64,000 nucleotides of DNA, taken from assembly GCA_028554645.1 (NCBI GenBank), contig JAQOOI010000073.1, positions 1,116,001 to 1,180,000 on the forward strand. Reading direction: 5' to 3'. A program made the translations under genes and the position numbers. Source of the DNA: Omphalotus guepiniiformis (Eukaryota > Basidiomycota > Agaricomycetes > Agaricales > Omphalotaceae). The stretch's first letter is position 1. Every line of letters begins with the position of its first letter. This document shows, in pieces, positions 10,854 through 22,700 of the stretch. Below the pieces are notes generated by a model, which was not told the DNA's origin, ran no database searches, and saw only the letters and a program-made list of their open reading frames with translations.

Positions 10854-13509
10854 ATGGCATCGAGCGGCTCAATACCACCCCCGTTAGCTGATGTTCCAGA
10901 AGATCTGAAATTTGACGGAGGTGTCCGCGTAGGCTGGGCACCTGTCAGGCGACGAATCGAGGGAGCACTTCGTGTGCAAGGCCTTGACGGATATATCGAC
11001 AACACGATCAAGCAACCCGCTGCTGCCTCCACACCACCTCTTCCTGCCCCTACTTCCGTCTACTCGTTGGACCCAACTCTGGCTGAGTGGAGGTTTCGAA
11101 ACAATAGGGCAAAGGGAGTTATCGAGTCGCATATTGCTGACTTGACGTCTCTTATCCCAGATGCGGACACGAAGAATGCCTACCAGCTTATGGTTGCCCT
11201 CAATGAAGCTTTTGGGGCTTCGGATGACATGCGGATGGTGGTCACCGAGCGTCGGTTACGGTCGTATGTATACCAAGAGGGAGAGTCCATCGATGATTTC
11301 ATCCAACAGCTACGCATCCTTAGACGTGATGCTATCGAGGCTGGAAACGACATTGATGACGCCTCATTCCGGAAGATTGTCCTAGCAGCATTCCCCACCA
11401 AGACCTTCGACACTATTATCCAGAATATCACTGCCACTGACGCCTATAAGACCTCTGCCTTCGTTATCCAGCAAATTTCGTTCGGGTATGCTCGGGTCGA
11501 GGACAGATCGGGGAAGGTGGCAGCAGGCACTGAGTTTACCCTACAAGCTCACGCGGCAGCGATCGCGAGAATTGCGGAACTGGAGAAAGCCATGGCAGCG
11601 AAGTTCTCCAAGGCTAAGTCGGGAAAGAAGTGCGACAACTGTTCGAGGGATGGGCATCTGAAGGAAGACTGTTATCGCAAGGGAGGAGGCAAGGAAGGTC
11701 AATACCCAGCCTGGTGGAAGGGGAAGCGAGACGGGCAAGCAGCTACCAACTCTGATAACACCCCTACGACGCCTACAGCTAACACCGCGGTCGCGGACCC
11801 CCCACAACACTACGCCATGATGGCTATCACCTCTATCGCCTCGAGGGGAGAGCTCCCAGGTCAAGTCTATGCTGATTCTGCTGCCTCTGACCATTTCTTC
11901 CGTAACCGAGAGGACTTCATCACATACACCCCATGTGATCGTGCTGGCCAGTCGTCTGAAGAGAATACTCCTCTACGAATTGCGGGTGTGGGACGTGCAC
12001 GTAAAACCTTCGTCGATGGCGGTCGTGAGGTTGTTGTAACCTTTGAAAATGCCCTTCATTGCCCGAACGTGTCCTCAGATCTGGTCTCGATTGGTACGCT
12101 TGACGAGCTCGGGTACAAAATCATATTCGGTGATAAGACAGCGAAGTTCTATACCCCGAAGGGCGTCCATATGATGACTGGGATACGCCAGAACCGGATG
12201 TATCTCCTAAAGGAGAAACCGAGAAGCGTCCAGGTCGCCCAGATGGCTCGTTCGCGCTCGCTAAACCACCCAGTTGACCTCGCTACTTGGCATCGCTGAT
12301 TCACCCATGCGGGGATAGATCGTATCAAAGACCTCTTGCGAAAGACACTAGTGGATGGGTTACAAGTGACAAAAGGAACAGTTGAAGGGAAATGCGTGGA
12401 TTGTTTAGTTGGGAAGGCTGTTAGACGTCCTTTTGATTCCACCGTCCCGAGAGAAACCCGACCACTGGAGAGAGTTCACACGGATCTTACAGGACCAATG
12501 CGAGTGATGGCGAAGGATGGGTGGTTGTACTCCATGCCGATTGTAGACGGTTTCACAGCGATGACGAAGGACTTCTACTTGAAGAGCAAAGACTCGGATG
12601 ACACTTTAGAAGCGATGGAGAGGTACAGGGCTAGGTCTGAAAACGAGACTGGGTGCAAGCTTTTGCGAGTACATATAGACGGTGGTGGAGAATTCGGAAG
12701 TGCAGCGTGGAAGGCATGGGCGGACAAGCATGGTATAATCCTCGAACGCATCACACCATATTCATCAGCTGCGAACGGTGTTGCTGAACGACGCCACGCC
12801 GTCATCTTCGCCAAGGTCAGAACTATCCTCCAGGAAACAGGCCTTCCGGCATACTTGTGGAGGTACGCCACTTCATATGTTGTCTACACGGAAAACCTTC
12901 TCCCGTCGAGTCGAGCACTAGGAGCAATACCAGCTGAGTTATGGACGAAGAAAAGGCAGGACGTTTCTCACCTTAGGCCGTTTGGTGCTCGAGGATGGGC
13001 TACTATTGTGGATGGGTCGCCCGGGAAGCTAGATGCAAGAGCGGTTGAGGGTCGGTTGATAGGCTATGGGGAGCGTGGGACATACCTGCTATATGATGCT
13101 ACCGGTAAAGTCTTTACTAGTCGTGATATTGTCTTCGACGAAGGACTTGCTCATCGTTCATTGATGCCTGTTGGAGGGGAGGAGAATGAGGACGAAGGAC
13201 CAACACGCCACAATGCTAACACCGACCCCATTAACCCCACGATCGGCCCTGACAATGTCGACAACGTGCCCGAGGTCTCGACCCATATGGAGGTTCCCGC
13301 TAACTCCGCTACCCCACAGTTTGTGCCTCATCGATCGGCTCGAAACCGTACCATATCTCCTGCCATGCTCGAGTCCCTCGAATCAGCAGCGCGCGAAGAG
13401 AATGCGAAGAGTCTGGGTGAAGAATGGGCAACGAGTGGACAGCCGCAAGCTCACTTTGCCACTCTTGTTGAACATATGAATGAAGTTGGATGCGAAGATA
13501 ATGTGGCGC
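10854..13509 (+). pseudogene. Copia Gag-Pol, 5' part (Gag, protease, integrase)
   Basis: N-terminal part of the copia polyprotein; the frame runs to the GCGC target and resumes at 45101, about 1,415 codons in all. Domains in order: Gag helices, a CCHC knuckle (CDNCSRDGHLKEDC, near residue 260), protease with DSAASDHF (near 340), an integrase HHCC zinc domain (WHR-x-FTH...CVDC) and the integrase core with DLTGPM, HIDGGGEFG and ANGVAERRH giving the D,D,E residues. One in-frame TGA at 12297-12299 falls inside the HHCC motif, where CGA (Arg) is expected. That stop and the insertion make it inactive. Confidence 0.92.
13506..13509. repeat. GCGC target copy 1 (copia / element A junction)
   Basis: GCGC at the left edge of element A, identical to 28570-28573 and 45097-45100. 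Collapsing A, B and two of the three copies restores the copia frame, which supports a 4-bp duplication. Confidence 0.85.
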
Positions 13510-15002
13510 TAATAGCAGCGTAATGAGCACTCTAAGACGTAGGAACTCGTCTAAACTCAAAGGTTGCCTTGTAAAAGCGAGTGTAGTCTGGCGTTGGCAA
13601 AGATTCCGCACGCAGAAAACTGACTAAAGTCGAGCTAGACTGTTGGAAAGACTAACTGAACTGTAAGATCACCGTCTAGACCCTTCGACGAGTACCAGAA
13701 ACAGCAAACAGACAGACACAGACAGACAGACACAGACAGACAGACACAGACAGACAGACAGACAGACAGACAGTTCAAACACAACAGATGTTCAGATATT
13801 TAGCACTCTATTAAAGCACTGCAATTCCTAATAGTCCGCCTCTACCAGCTCGAAGAACCGGGGCCTGACGTTCACAATCAAGAGGCCTTCTGCGATTTAA
13901 CGCTCTAGAAGATACGTAAAGTTCTCCAATTTGGCGGGCAGTCGTAACCTGGGGCGCTCGACCCTATACATGACAGTATATGTACTCTACTGCTTGTAAG
14001 TATTTCATAAATAGATAGAAAACTGAGTGGAGTAATTAAAAGGAACAGAGGGATAACATCGAGTATAAAATGGATATAAACAGAAACAATATGACTGAGT
14101 TGGGTAAGTAGGCACGTCTAGAGGGTAATTATGTGCAGTTCTTGGGTATATATGTGTAAGTATTATGTTTTAGTGATGTTTTTGGTACATCTAGACCCTT
14201 CTTATCATGCGCTCGAGCCATTCTAAACGAACTACTCCTATGCATTTCGTTATTATTCATCTTCGTAACTGTTTTACAGTGTACTTATAGGGGCGCCGAG
14301 GGCAGTTTCTAGTCATTTATCCCGTCGGGCTTCCGTATTTTCTCCTATTTCGACATCTAGACCCCATAGCACCTCGTAGATATACCAATATCCAGCGCTC
14401 GAAGGTCAATTCTGTCATTACTTTACTAATAAGTTATTATACAGTCATCGAGACTGATCATTTTCATAGCTTTGACCATCTAGTATCTCGGAACGGAATC
14501 GTCGATCATATATTTCCGATCATAAAGCGTTATCTCCAGTATATCATCAATCTGCAGGTTCTAGGAGGTCGGCTAAGTTCGAACAAACCATTTTGATGGC
14601 TCGGCGATACCTCTAGCTTGGTCCTTTCGACATTATCGAGGCTCATGAGGCTATTACGCCTGTGTGTGTGTAGTTTCTTCCTTCCTAAGTCCCGTGGATT
14701 ACACAGATACTTAAATAGCGACTTCCAGACGAAGGGCTCTTTGCCAGGCAGGGTGGGTCTGACCATACTGTACAGTCTCGCAGCAGGTAGTTACTTCGCC
14801 GAAGGTCTAGAGGCATATCAGCCATAAGGTCTTGATGCATACTCGTACATCGTAGTCCTTTCACTTCGAGCCTTTAACTATTCGTGTTCTATGTTTTAGC
14901 TAGCACTATGGGACATAGTCTAGCCCTTTATTCCCATCATATTCACAGTAGAAATCGTTTAATTTCAGGTATTTCAGGTGTGTATGCGTTTTCAGCGCAA
15001 CA
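13510..15002 (-). repeat. Element A 3' LTR (on element strand)
   Basis: 1493 bp; in element orientation it begins TGTTGCGC and ends CTATTA, so it ends in TA rather than CA. It contains a CAGA/CAGACA microsatellite near 13707-13771 and several copies of the CTAGACC motif (13674, 14190, 14357, 14806). Short frames inside it recur in the other LTR and are not genes. Confidence 0.92.
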
Positions 15003-15037
15003 TCTCCCCCAAACCAAATCTAGACCGTCCCCGGTCT
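15003..15037 (-). promoter_or_regulatory. Element A terminal polypurine tract plus inverted-repeat module
   Basis: On the element strand TTTGGGGGAGA (15013-15003) directly abuts the LTR and is the expected plus-strand primer. Eight bases away is the perfect inverted repeat AGACCG-TCCC-CGGTCT (15022-15037), which reads as a GGGA loop on element RNA. The same module recurs at 17905-17941 and twice in element B with different arms. Confidence 0.8.
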
Positions 15038-15509
15038 GGTGATCGGTCAGTCATACAGCCAAAGATACATTCTAAAGCTTCGCAGACAGCCTGTTGATTA
15101 TATAATACTTATTCACACACATCTCAGAGTTCGCCGAAGCAGTGGTACACTGTTCATTGCTTTTTGCCGGTCTATGCCGATCATCAAATTTCAAACTCCA
15201 ACCAAAATACTCTCGGCCAGCTGTTTGCCTTCGGCAATTGCCGTAGGTTCTTTTCAGGCAAGTGACTTTCCGTCTCTTTTCCTCTTTCACATTTCTTATT
15301 CAGTTTCTTACTTCTCTATTCTTTCTTTTCACGCATCTCTCAGCCTTTCACTGGTCCGTGCGCCGTGGGAACATGGTCAGGTGAGTCGTTCCATAAGTAA
15401 ACGGACTTCAACTTTTTCACGCCCATTCTTCCTTTCTCTCTATTTTTCTCTCAGAGTGGCTCTAGCTCTCTGTCTCTCTCTATATATACTTGTTCTTCCT
15501 TTACTCCTA

Positions 15510-17393
15510 ATGGCGCGAACCACGGGCAAAGCTTCCAAAGGGAAGGGCAAGGGTCCGGCCTCAGCAGTGGCTAAGAAAACTCGCGCGGGCAAGAAGAGCG
15601 CAAAGCCTCCGTCTCCACACGATCTGGCCAACCAACTGATTTCGATTCTTAACGACGTGTACCGTCGACAGTTCGATAAACCTCGTCGTAACCCCCCTAC
15701 CGTTTCCGAGATGGTGAAGGCGGTTGAAAACGCGGTCCCCATCATGGTAAGTAGTAATCCGTTTTAAATTCTTATTATTTTCTCATTATTCTTTCAGGAT
15801 TCCCTCTTTGAAGATGTCAATTTTGAAGTCGACGAGTTTTGCCCCCACGTCCGTGGTGTGTGGCTTGCTCTCCTTCGACTCTCCCATCCGCTCGAATCTC
15901 GTATCTCCGCCCTCTCTGAATGCGGGTGGTATCTTTCCAAAACCGAACGCCAAGATAAATATGCACTCGAATCAGTAAGTTCAAAATTTCTCTTTAAATC
16001 TTTCCCCAGGTCTTAGTTCTTCATTCTTCAGTTTCATGACTTCAAGACTGAACTAGACGATGTCTGCGACGCTCTTGGCGACGATACTATTCTCGATGTC
16101 TCTGATGACGAGTTCGTCGATGTCTCGGACGATGAATCTGTCACCATTAAGACCGAAGTATGTTTCTCTTATCTTTTATCCACATGTTTTCTTACCCCTT
16201 CTCTTCAGCCTATCCAGACTTCAAAGAAGCGACGCATTACCGAGATCGACGACGACGACGACTTGTTCTCGTTCAAAAAGACTCGGGCCGCGACACCTTC
16301 TGATAAAAAGGTTCGCGCACCCTCGAGTCTGTCTAAACCGAAGCCAAGGCCTAAGCCCAAAGTCGAACGCGTGCCCTCACCGTCTCCTAGTGCTGCATCT
16401 CAGGTCCCTCCCGCCGTGGACGATGCTCCGTCTCACCCCAGCGGACAAACTTCAGAACTCGGCACTTTTACTCTTCCTGGGAGCGACCAGGTATTTAATT
16501 TGGAGGAGCTTCTGCAAGCGACGTATACGCTCGACTCAGTAAGCTTCTCTTTTCTCTTTTCCATCTATGATTTATTAATCCCTTTTCCTTAGGTGGTGGG
16601 CCATCTTCCTTGTACTCGATGTACCGCTAGCCACACCGCTCACCAATGTGTCGCTCCGACGAACCCCAGTACGACACACAAGTGTCTGTCCTGCTACAAG
16701 GGCAGGCAGCCTTGTTCCTGGACACTTTCCCCGGCCAAAGCGAGCGAGATGCGCAATATTCTGCTTGGCTACACTCGTCAGGGCTCGTTGAGTAAGTTCC
16801 TCTATTACTTATTTTATTTTCAAGCTAAATTGCTTTCTCTAGATCTGTCTCTCGAGGTCTCCTCACTGGTGGAAAAGATCGCCTCCTATGAGCAGATGCT
16901 TCGCAGCATTTCGAGCCTCGTCGACTGTGCTAACGGTCTTCGAGAGTCGATTGGCAAGGACCAGGACCATCTCCGAAAGGCATCCCCCGACCCTACCATC
17001 ATTTTCCAAATTCTTCAGCAACACGACCCCTCGTTCAAAGGCAACCTCGACGAGTTGAAGATGATCGGTGCAGGCTTGGGCTGGAACCTCTCCCTTCTGG
17101 ACAAAGGCGTCGTCTTGACTAAATCTAGCGCAGGCTTTCAGATTCAATCCGCGGCGACTCGACAAGGTTCCGATTTTTCGTCTTCAGATTCCCGAGGCCG
17201 GATTGAGCGCATGGTGGCTTCGGTCCTAGGCCCTACTCGAATGCCATCGTCTTCGTCTCGTGGGCCAGCGCCTGCCAGTCCTTCCTTTCCCGCGTCCTCT
17301 CTTCCAACCTTCACCACTCTCGATTCCAATCGTTCCCCGTTGGAGGAGGAAAGGGTGGGACAGCTCTTGGTCGAGGATACTCCGGAGAAGTAG
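15510..17393 (+). CDS. Element A accessory gene X (antisense, Cys-rich putative nuclear protein)
   Basis: Unknown function; lies antisense to gag-pol. Six exons (15510-15746, 15798-15974, 16032-16157, 16209-16538, 16593-16791, 16843-17393) with GT-AG introns of about 50 bp give 539 residues. The N-terminus is basic (KKTRAGKKSAK), followed by acidic runs with a KKRR-type nuclear signal, a proline/lysine-rich linker, then a double cysteine motif (CTRC-x8-C ... CLSC-x5-C-SW) resembling a zinc cluster. A coiled-coil-like helix and a conserved LGWNLSLL block follow. Element B carries a homologue that shares an exon junction at the cysteine motif. It is CpG-rich, unlike the neighbouring gag-pol. 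Start is the first ATG with coding character; an upstream ATG at 15039 in the same open frame seems to lie in leader sequence. Confidence 0.75.
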
Positions 17394-18151
17394 GTCCAGG
17401 TCATTGTCGAGGCGTAGTCAACAGTCCACGGACTTAAAATAATCTTTCATTATAGCGCAGCACGGAGTCTCTTTATAGAGCTCCAAAATTACTACATCTA
17501 GCAAGGGTTCTCTTCACAGAGGCCCCAAATATCTTTGTTTTCATTTCTTGTACCTTGTACATAGAAATATCGTGGCCTTAGTGCCAAAAATAAAAGCTTT
17601 CATGTTCTTCCTTTATGTGTGACTCATTGTTAAGTTCAAATTTAATTTAATATCTTTAAGATTGCCTTCGTCGAGGCTGTAAGTATGGACTTGTCTTAGA
17701 GCAATCCTATCTCGAATGTAGTAAGTAGTAGCTAGACCCGTTATTCGTAAGTCTCGTGCCCTTACTTATCACTTCTGTGCCTCAGGCACTTATTTGTTCG
17801 TTTCAACCAATCTTAGATGTTGATTTATTGAAATCTAAAACACTTAAGTTTCGTTTTTATGAAATCTTTAGAAATTTCAAAATTCTATGTCCTAGATGGA
17901 CTCCTCTCCCCCAAACCAAAAGAAGTTCAGCGTCCCCGCTGCATATCTCGGCTAGTCCTTAGTTAAGTCCAGGGTGCCTTAATCAGTCGGGCATGTTACT
18001 TCGTCGAAGGGACCAGGAGTTCCGCTTTCAGTCAGAAAAGTATAAAGGAGGGTCGCCGAAGGTGGGTCCAAGTTATCAGTACACTTTAAGACCTTCAACC
18101 TGCATTCTCGACCTTACTTTCGTCTTCTTCTCGTTCATATTTCATCGTCAC
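17394..18151 (+). promoter_or_regulatory. Element A spacer between X and Y with second PPT/inverted-repeat module
   Basis: A near copy of the terminal tract, TCTCCCCCAAACCAAA, starts at 17905. It is followed by the perfect inverted repeat CAGCG-TCCC-CGCTG at 17928-17941. A TATA box (TATAAAG, 18041-18047) lies 111 bp before the Y start. The upstream AT-rich GAAATTTCAAAATTC block has a counterpart in element B near 39852. This looks like the promoter region of gene Y, and possibly an internal plus-strand priming site. Confidence 0.65.
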
Positions 18152-19476
18152 ATGGCTCGAGGATCCAACAAGACCTGGCCCGAGAGGGATCAATGGTTAA
18201 AGGAGACTCAAGAGGCCATTACTGCCGCTCAAGCCGTTCAAGCCTTCCCCAAAGCCAGTCCCAAGCTTCTAGGACCAGTCGTGACGGCTCTAGCCGATCA
18301 TATGGTTTGTTTATTATATTCTTCAGGCTTCGTCGAGCTCATATTTCTTCATAGTCAAAGCCTTTGAATGCCAAAGTGGTGGCCAAGGATGATATCGCCT
18401 TTGATACCTTCCAGAAAGGACTCAACACTGTGATAGCTATTACAGAGATTGATGGGGTAAATCGTCCCTACCATCTAAATGGGCTCGAGGAGTTCTTTGC
18501 CAAGCTCGAGGTGCTTCGACAGCCCACTCGCAAGCGCAAGGTAACTCTCCTCTTTCCTCATTAATCTTTACAAGCTTCATTCTATACTCTTCACAGAACG
18601 TTAAATCTCCTCTTATCATCGAAGACGATGATGATGATGATGAGATCGAGTTCGTCGGAGGTCGGATTGCTTCTACTCCAGTAAGTATCCATATTTCTTA
18701 GGTCGAGACTCCGACTTGACCTAAGTTTAGGACTATAAAGCCGGACTCGCAGCCGCATTGGGTCTTTCTGCATCCATGCATGCCCCTTCTCAAGAATTAA
18801 GCCTTCCACCTGGCCTCAAGTTCAACAAGAAGGTCAGGGTAAGTGCGGTGTCTTCTTATCCATCATATTATAACTTCGCCGAACGTTCAGGACGTCGCGA
18901 ATCGTTCTTCTACTCTTTCATTGGCCCTCGGCGATGTACCTGGAATGGATGTACGTTCTCGTTCCTACCTCAAGGCCATGTATTACTTATCAGTTGCTCA
19001 GGATAACATTGCAGCTGCCAATGGCAAGCGCATTCGCCTCGAGCAACCCATTTCCGATCTTCGTGAGGATATTGAGGGTAAGTAAGCATGAGTTCTCCCT
19101 GTCTCGACCCTACTGATCATATTGACCAGAGGATAAGACCCTACGAGAAGCCGCCATCGCTACAACTTTCCGTCATATCGCGCTCACTCCATATCTCGAA
19201 CTGCCCAAGCTTAGCGTCGAAGCTTTACGCTCAGTTCTCAATTTCCTTCGTACCGAACAAGTCACTCTTCAGCATGCTGTACATTTCCATGCCAATCAAT
19301 ACCAGTTCGTTGTTAAACAGATGGACAACATTCAACGAGAGCAATTTAGTCGTCTCTCAGTCGAGGACAAGCAAACCGCTGATTCTTCATCTTCGGGGAC
19401 CCCTCAAGATGCTACCATGGAGGAGGCTGGGTCTAGCTCGGCTGATACCACAGCTACCAACTCTAGCAGTGCCTAA
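18152..19476 (+). CDS. Element A accessory gene Y (antisense)
   Basis: Unknown function. Six exons (18152-18304, 18355-18540, 18597-18680, 18731-18838, 18891-19077, 19130-19476) join in frame to 354 residues. It starts with MARGSNKTWPERDQWL, has an acidic Asp run in exon 3 (IIEDDDDDDEIEFV), an LGLSASMHAP block in exon 4 and a long helical C-terminus (LRSVLNFLRTEQVTLQHAV). A homologue with the same exon order lies antisense in element B. No catalytic motif or membrane segment is evident. It ends tail-to-tail with pol, about 260 bp away. The introns persist because the gene is antisense to the genomic RNA, an inference from orientation. Confidence 0.75.
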
Positions 19477-19734
19477 GTAAGTTTCGTCGATCCCCATAAT
19501 CTAGTTCTTTCTAATTGAATTGTTGTGAGAATAGGCGCTAGACCCTGTATTCAGAGTCTCCAACCTACTTTACACTCCCAACTCATGATATAGTTCATAT
19601 ACCTTCGTACATATAACTCTTTTGAGTTTCTTATTACTGTCATTACTTCGAGCCTTCAGAATATCGATTAAGTACCACTTCGACGCAATAGAACAAACTG
19701 TTTATTGCTTCTAGTTCGCACTCCAGTGATCTCT

Positions 19735-22700
19735 TCAGGTTCTGCGCTTAAATCCCTCAGGAGAAGGATGATCATCTTCTTCATCAGAATCATCTTCATA
19801 TTCCTCATCCCGAGGCATTCTTAAGTTCGGAATGGAGTCAAAAATGTAATCTCGACTTTGTTCGTCGTAAGTATCCTCATCTTCGTTCACCATACGTTCT
19901 AACTGTTCTGCAGTAAGGTCTATGAGGTCTAGCACGTTCGTAGGTAGGTCTATAGGCTCATATCTTGCAAAATGCGGCAGTACGCGAAAGGCAGCAATCT
20001 TTTCTTTAAGTACCGAGCCATCCATTTCAGCAATAATGTAGGCACCACCCTTAGTTCGTCTGATGACAATCATAGGTCCTCTATACCTTGGATACATCTT
20101 CCTGTCCAAGCTCTTCTCAATTTGAGTGTTTCGAACTTGTACTAGAGTTCCAGGTTTGAAATCATAGTCTTTTATTACATGTTCATAATCTTGTTCAAAC
20201 TTCTTCATAGTTCTTCTTTTCTCTTCGTCGACCCTGGAAATCATGCCCATAACATGAGTTCTATGCTTTGCCAAGGCTCTAGCCCTGTAGCCGATCAATT
20301 CTTCGTAAGTAAGGACTCTATCTGGTACTTCTACCAACCAAGTTGATTCTATAAGGTCTAGAGGCAGTATTGGTTCTGCTCCAGTTACTAAGAAGTAAGG
20401 AGAACATCCAAATCCTCTTCTAGTTGTTACTCTGTCTGCCCAAAGCACATGTTTGAGAAACCAGTACCAACGTTTAAGATCACCTCCCGTTGCTTTTACT
20501 AAAGCTTGACGGATATCAAAGTGTGCTCTTTCAATCTTTCCATTGGCTTGAGAATTATAGGCTGAGATACGAATCCCTTTAATCCCATACTTCTCTTCCA
20601 GCCATTTCAACATTGCAATCATGCTTCTAGCATTATCAGTTACCACTTCTTGAGGGCAACCCCATCTACATATTATATCTTCAAAGAACCATTCGCCTAA
20701 GGCTCGAGCTGTCTCATCTCTGATTGCTCGTCCCTCTGACCAAGAAGATAAAGCACATCGGCCATGTACAACGTTCTTACAGCCATTACTAGCCGGAGAT
20801 ACTTTGAATACATCCACATGTACCTTCTGGAACAGAGAAGGGGTGTGAGTAAGGGTAGGTGGTATTTTCAATAGCGCTAGAGCTCGATCTTGACATGCCT
20901 GACACGTTTTCACGAACCAGTTGACATCTCGCTCCAGTTCTGGCCACCAGAACCTCTTTTCTATCACAGCCTTCGTAGCATACATTCCTTTGTGTCCCAA
21001 ATGATCATGAGCACTATGCAGGATATACATACGGCGTCCTTTCTCAACTATTAGCTGATGTTGTCCACCAACTTCATCATTTCTTCGATACATACGTCCT
21101 TTCTTGTCGACGAAGTATCGAGACGCCTTCGAAAGAAATTTCTTTCGAGCTCGAGCATCCATCTCATCCAGCATATCCGATTCCGGATGCATTAAGAACT
21201 CTTTTATTCTTGGTAGCAGTCGATCTAGCTCAATCCCTATGGTAGTTCTATGTTCTTCCATATAAGGATGATCATGTTCCCATTCTTCTGTCGATTCAGG
21301 AGCTACTAGAACCTGTGCAAACTGGTCTAGAGTCTTTCCTTGTTCAAATAGTATGTGTTCTCGCCAGTAGGCGAATCTTCGTTCTTCTTCAATTAATTCT
21401 TGAATATCATCTTCGAAGTCTTCTACTGACAAGGCTAGACCCTGTAAGTATCCACCTCTAGAGTCTATTTCATGCTTAAAGTCTTCAAAGTCATAAGGGC
21501 CCTGCTCATTCTCATCTTCCTGACGAAACCGCAATGGTTCCCCATCATCTTCATCTAGATAATCTTCCTCTTCAGCAGGTAATCTCTCTGTTGGTTCACT
21601 ACCCGGTGGTGGTCTAGATAGTCCATCAGGTCCATGTATAGACCCCTTGATATGTACCAATTCAAAGTGATACTTTCTTATTTCTTCAATCCAACGATTA
21701 ATAGTTGCATTTGGGCCACTACTTGGGTTATCTAACATCCCTTTTATGTAGCTAGCATCCGTTTCTACAGTTAGATCCCTACAACCATAAGTTTGGTAGT
21801 AAGTATGGGCTAGCGCGAGCTTGAGCCCATATAACTCTCTCTTAGGCTGTGAGAACCTTGCTTCTCGTTCATTTAATGTTATAGATCCAAAGTAGTTATA
21901 AAACTTCTTCTTAGGATCTTTAGGATCTCTTTGGTATAAATAATATCCTACAGCCATCCATGATGTATCCACTGCTAGAGTAATGCCGCTAGACAACGAA
22001 TAATCAATTGGTTTCAATGCAGGAGCATTTCTAATGCCTTCTTTTAATAGCTCGACGGCTTCTAACTCTTTTTCTCCTATCTCAAAGGGAACTTGTGAAC
22101 TAGTCAACCTCGTGAGGGGTCTAGCCTTCTTTGCATAGTCTTTAATGAACATCCTGAGTTGTCCTGCAGTCCCCAAGAATGATTTAACGTGTGTACGCTT
22201 CGTCCATTGAGTTGCATCCCATGACAAAATGGTCTTAGCCATCTTTTCTTCAGGTAATTCACCCTCATACGAGACTCTATGTCCCACAACATTTCCTTCT
22301 GCGCAGCAAATGAATGCTTTAGGTCCTGAGAAGGTTCCTCCAGCATGTTTCATTCGTTGAACAATTCTATTCATATTTTGCATGTGTTCCCATACAAATC
22401 TTCTAATTCCACTGTTCTCAGGAATTGTTTCGTATCCTCCACCTTCGAGCTCATATCTAGTAGACGGTCCTTTCACTGGAACATCATCTATATAGGGTCT
22501 CGTTATGTGTGGAATTTCTTCTTTCAATATATAAGTGATATCATCATGATAGATTGGTACTGAGTTAGTCCAACCCATTGGTAGTTTTACAAGTCGGTGA
22601 GGGCCAAAAGGAGTTTGAAACGTCGTCAAATCCCTCGATCCCTCATCTACGAGCCTTTCATCATAGCCTACAAATACATCTAGCAGTCCAATACAAGATC

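Noticed and set aside
13506..13510. 5-bp target duplication GCGCT for A and B
   Set aside because: Possible by sequence, but it would make B start GTTG instead of TGTTG, against the TG...CA rule and against the shared polypurine tract boundary; 4-bp GCGC fits both elements.
13707..13771. CRISPR-like array of CAGACA units
   Set aside because: It is a simple microsatellite inside an LTR, present in both LTRs with length variation, and the organism is a fungus.
14530..14827. Open frames inside element A LTRs (repeated at 28097-28394)
   Set aside because: Identical in both LTRs, no start context or family resemblance; chance frames.
15039..19476. Envelope-like third ORF in the place of env
   Set aside because: The genes are antisense, contain introns and lack signal peptide or membrane helices; they do not look like env.
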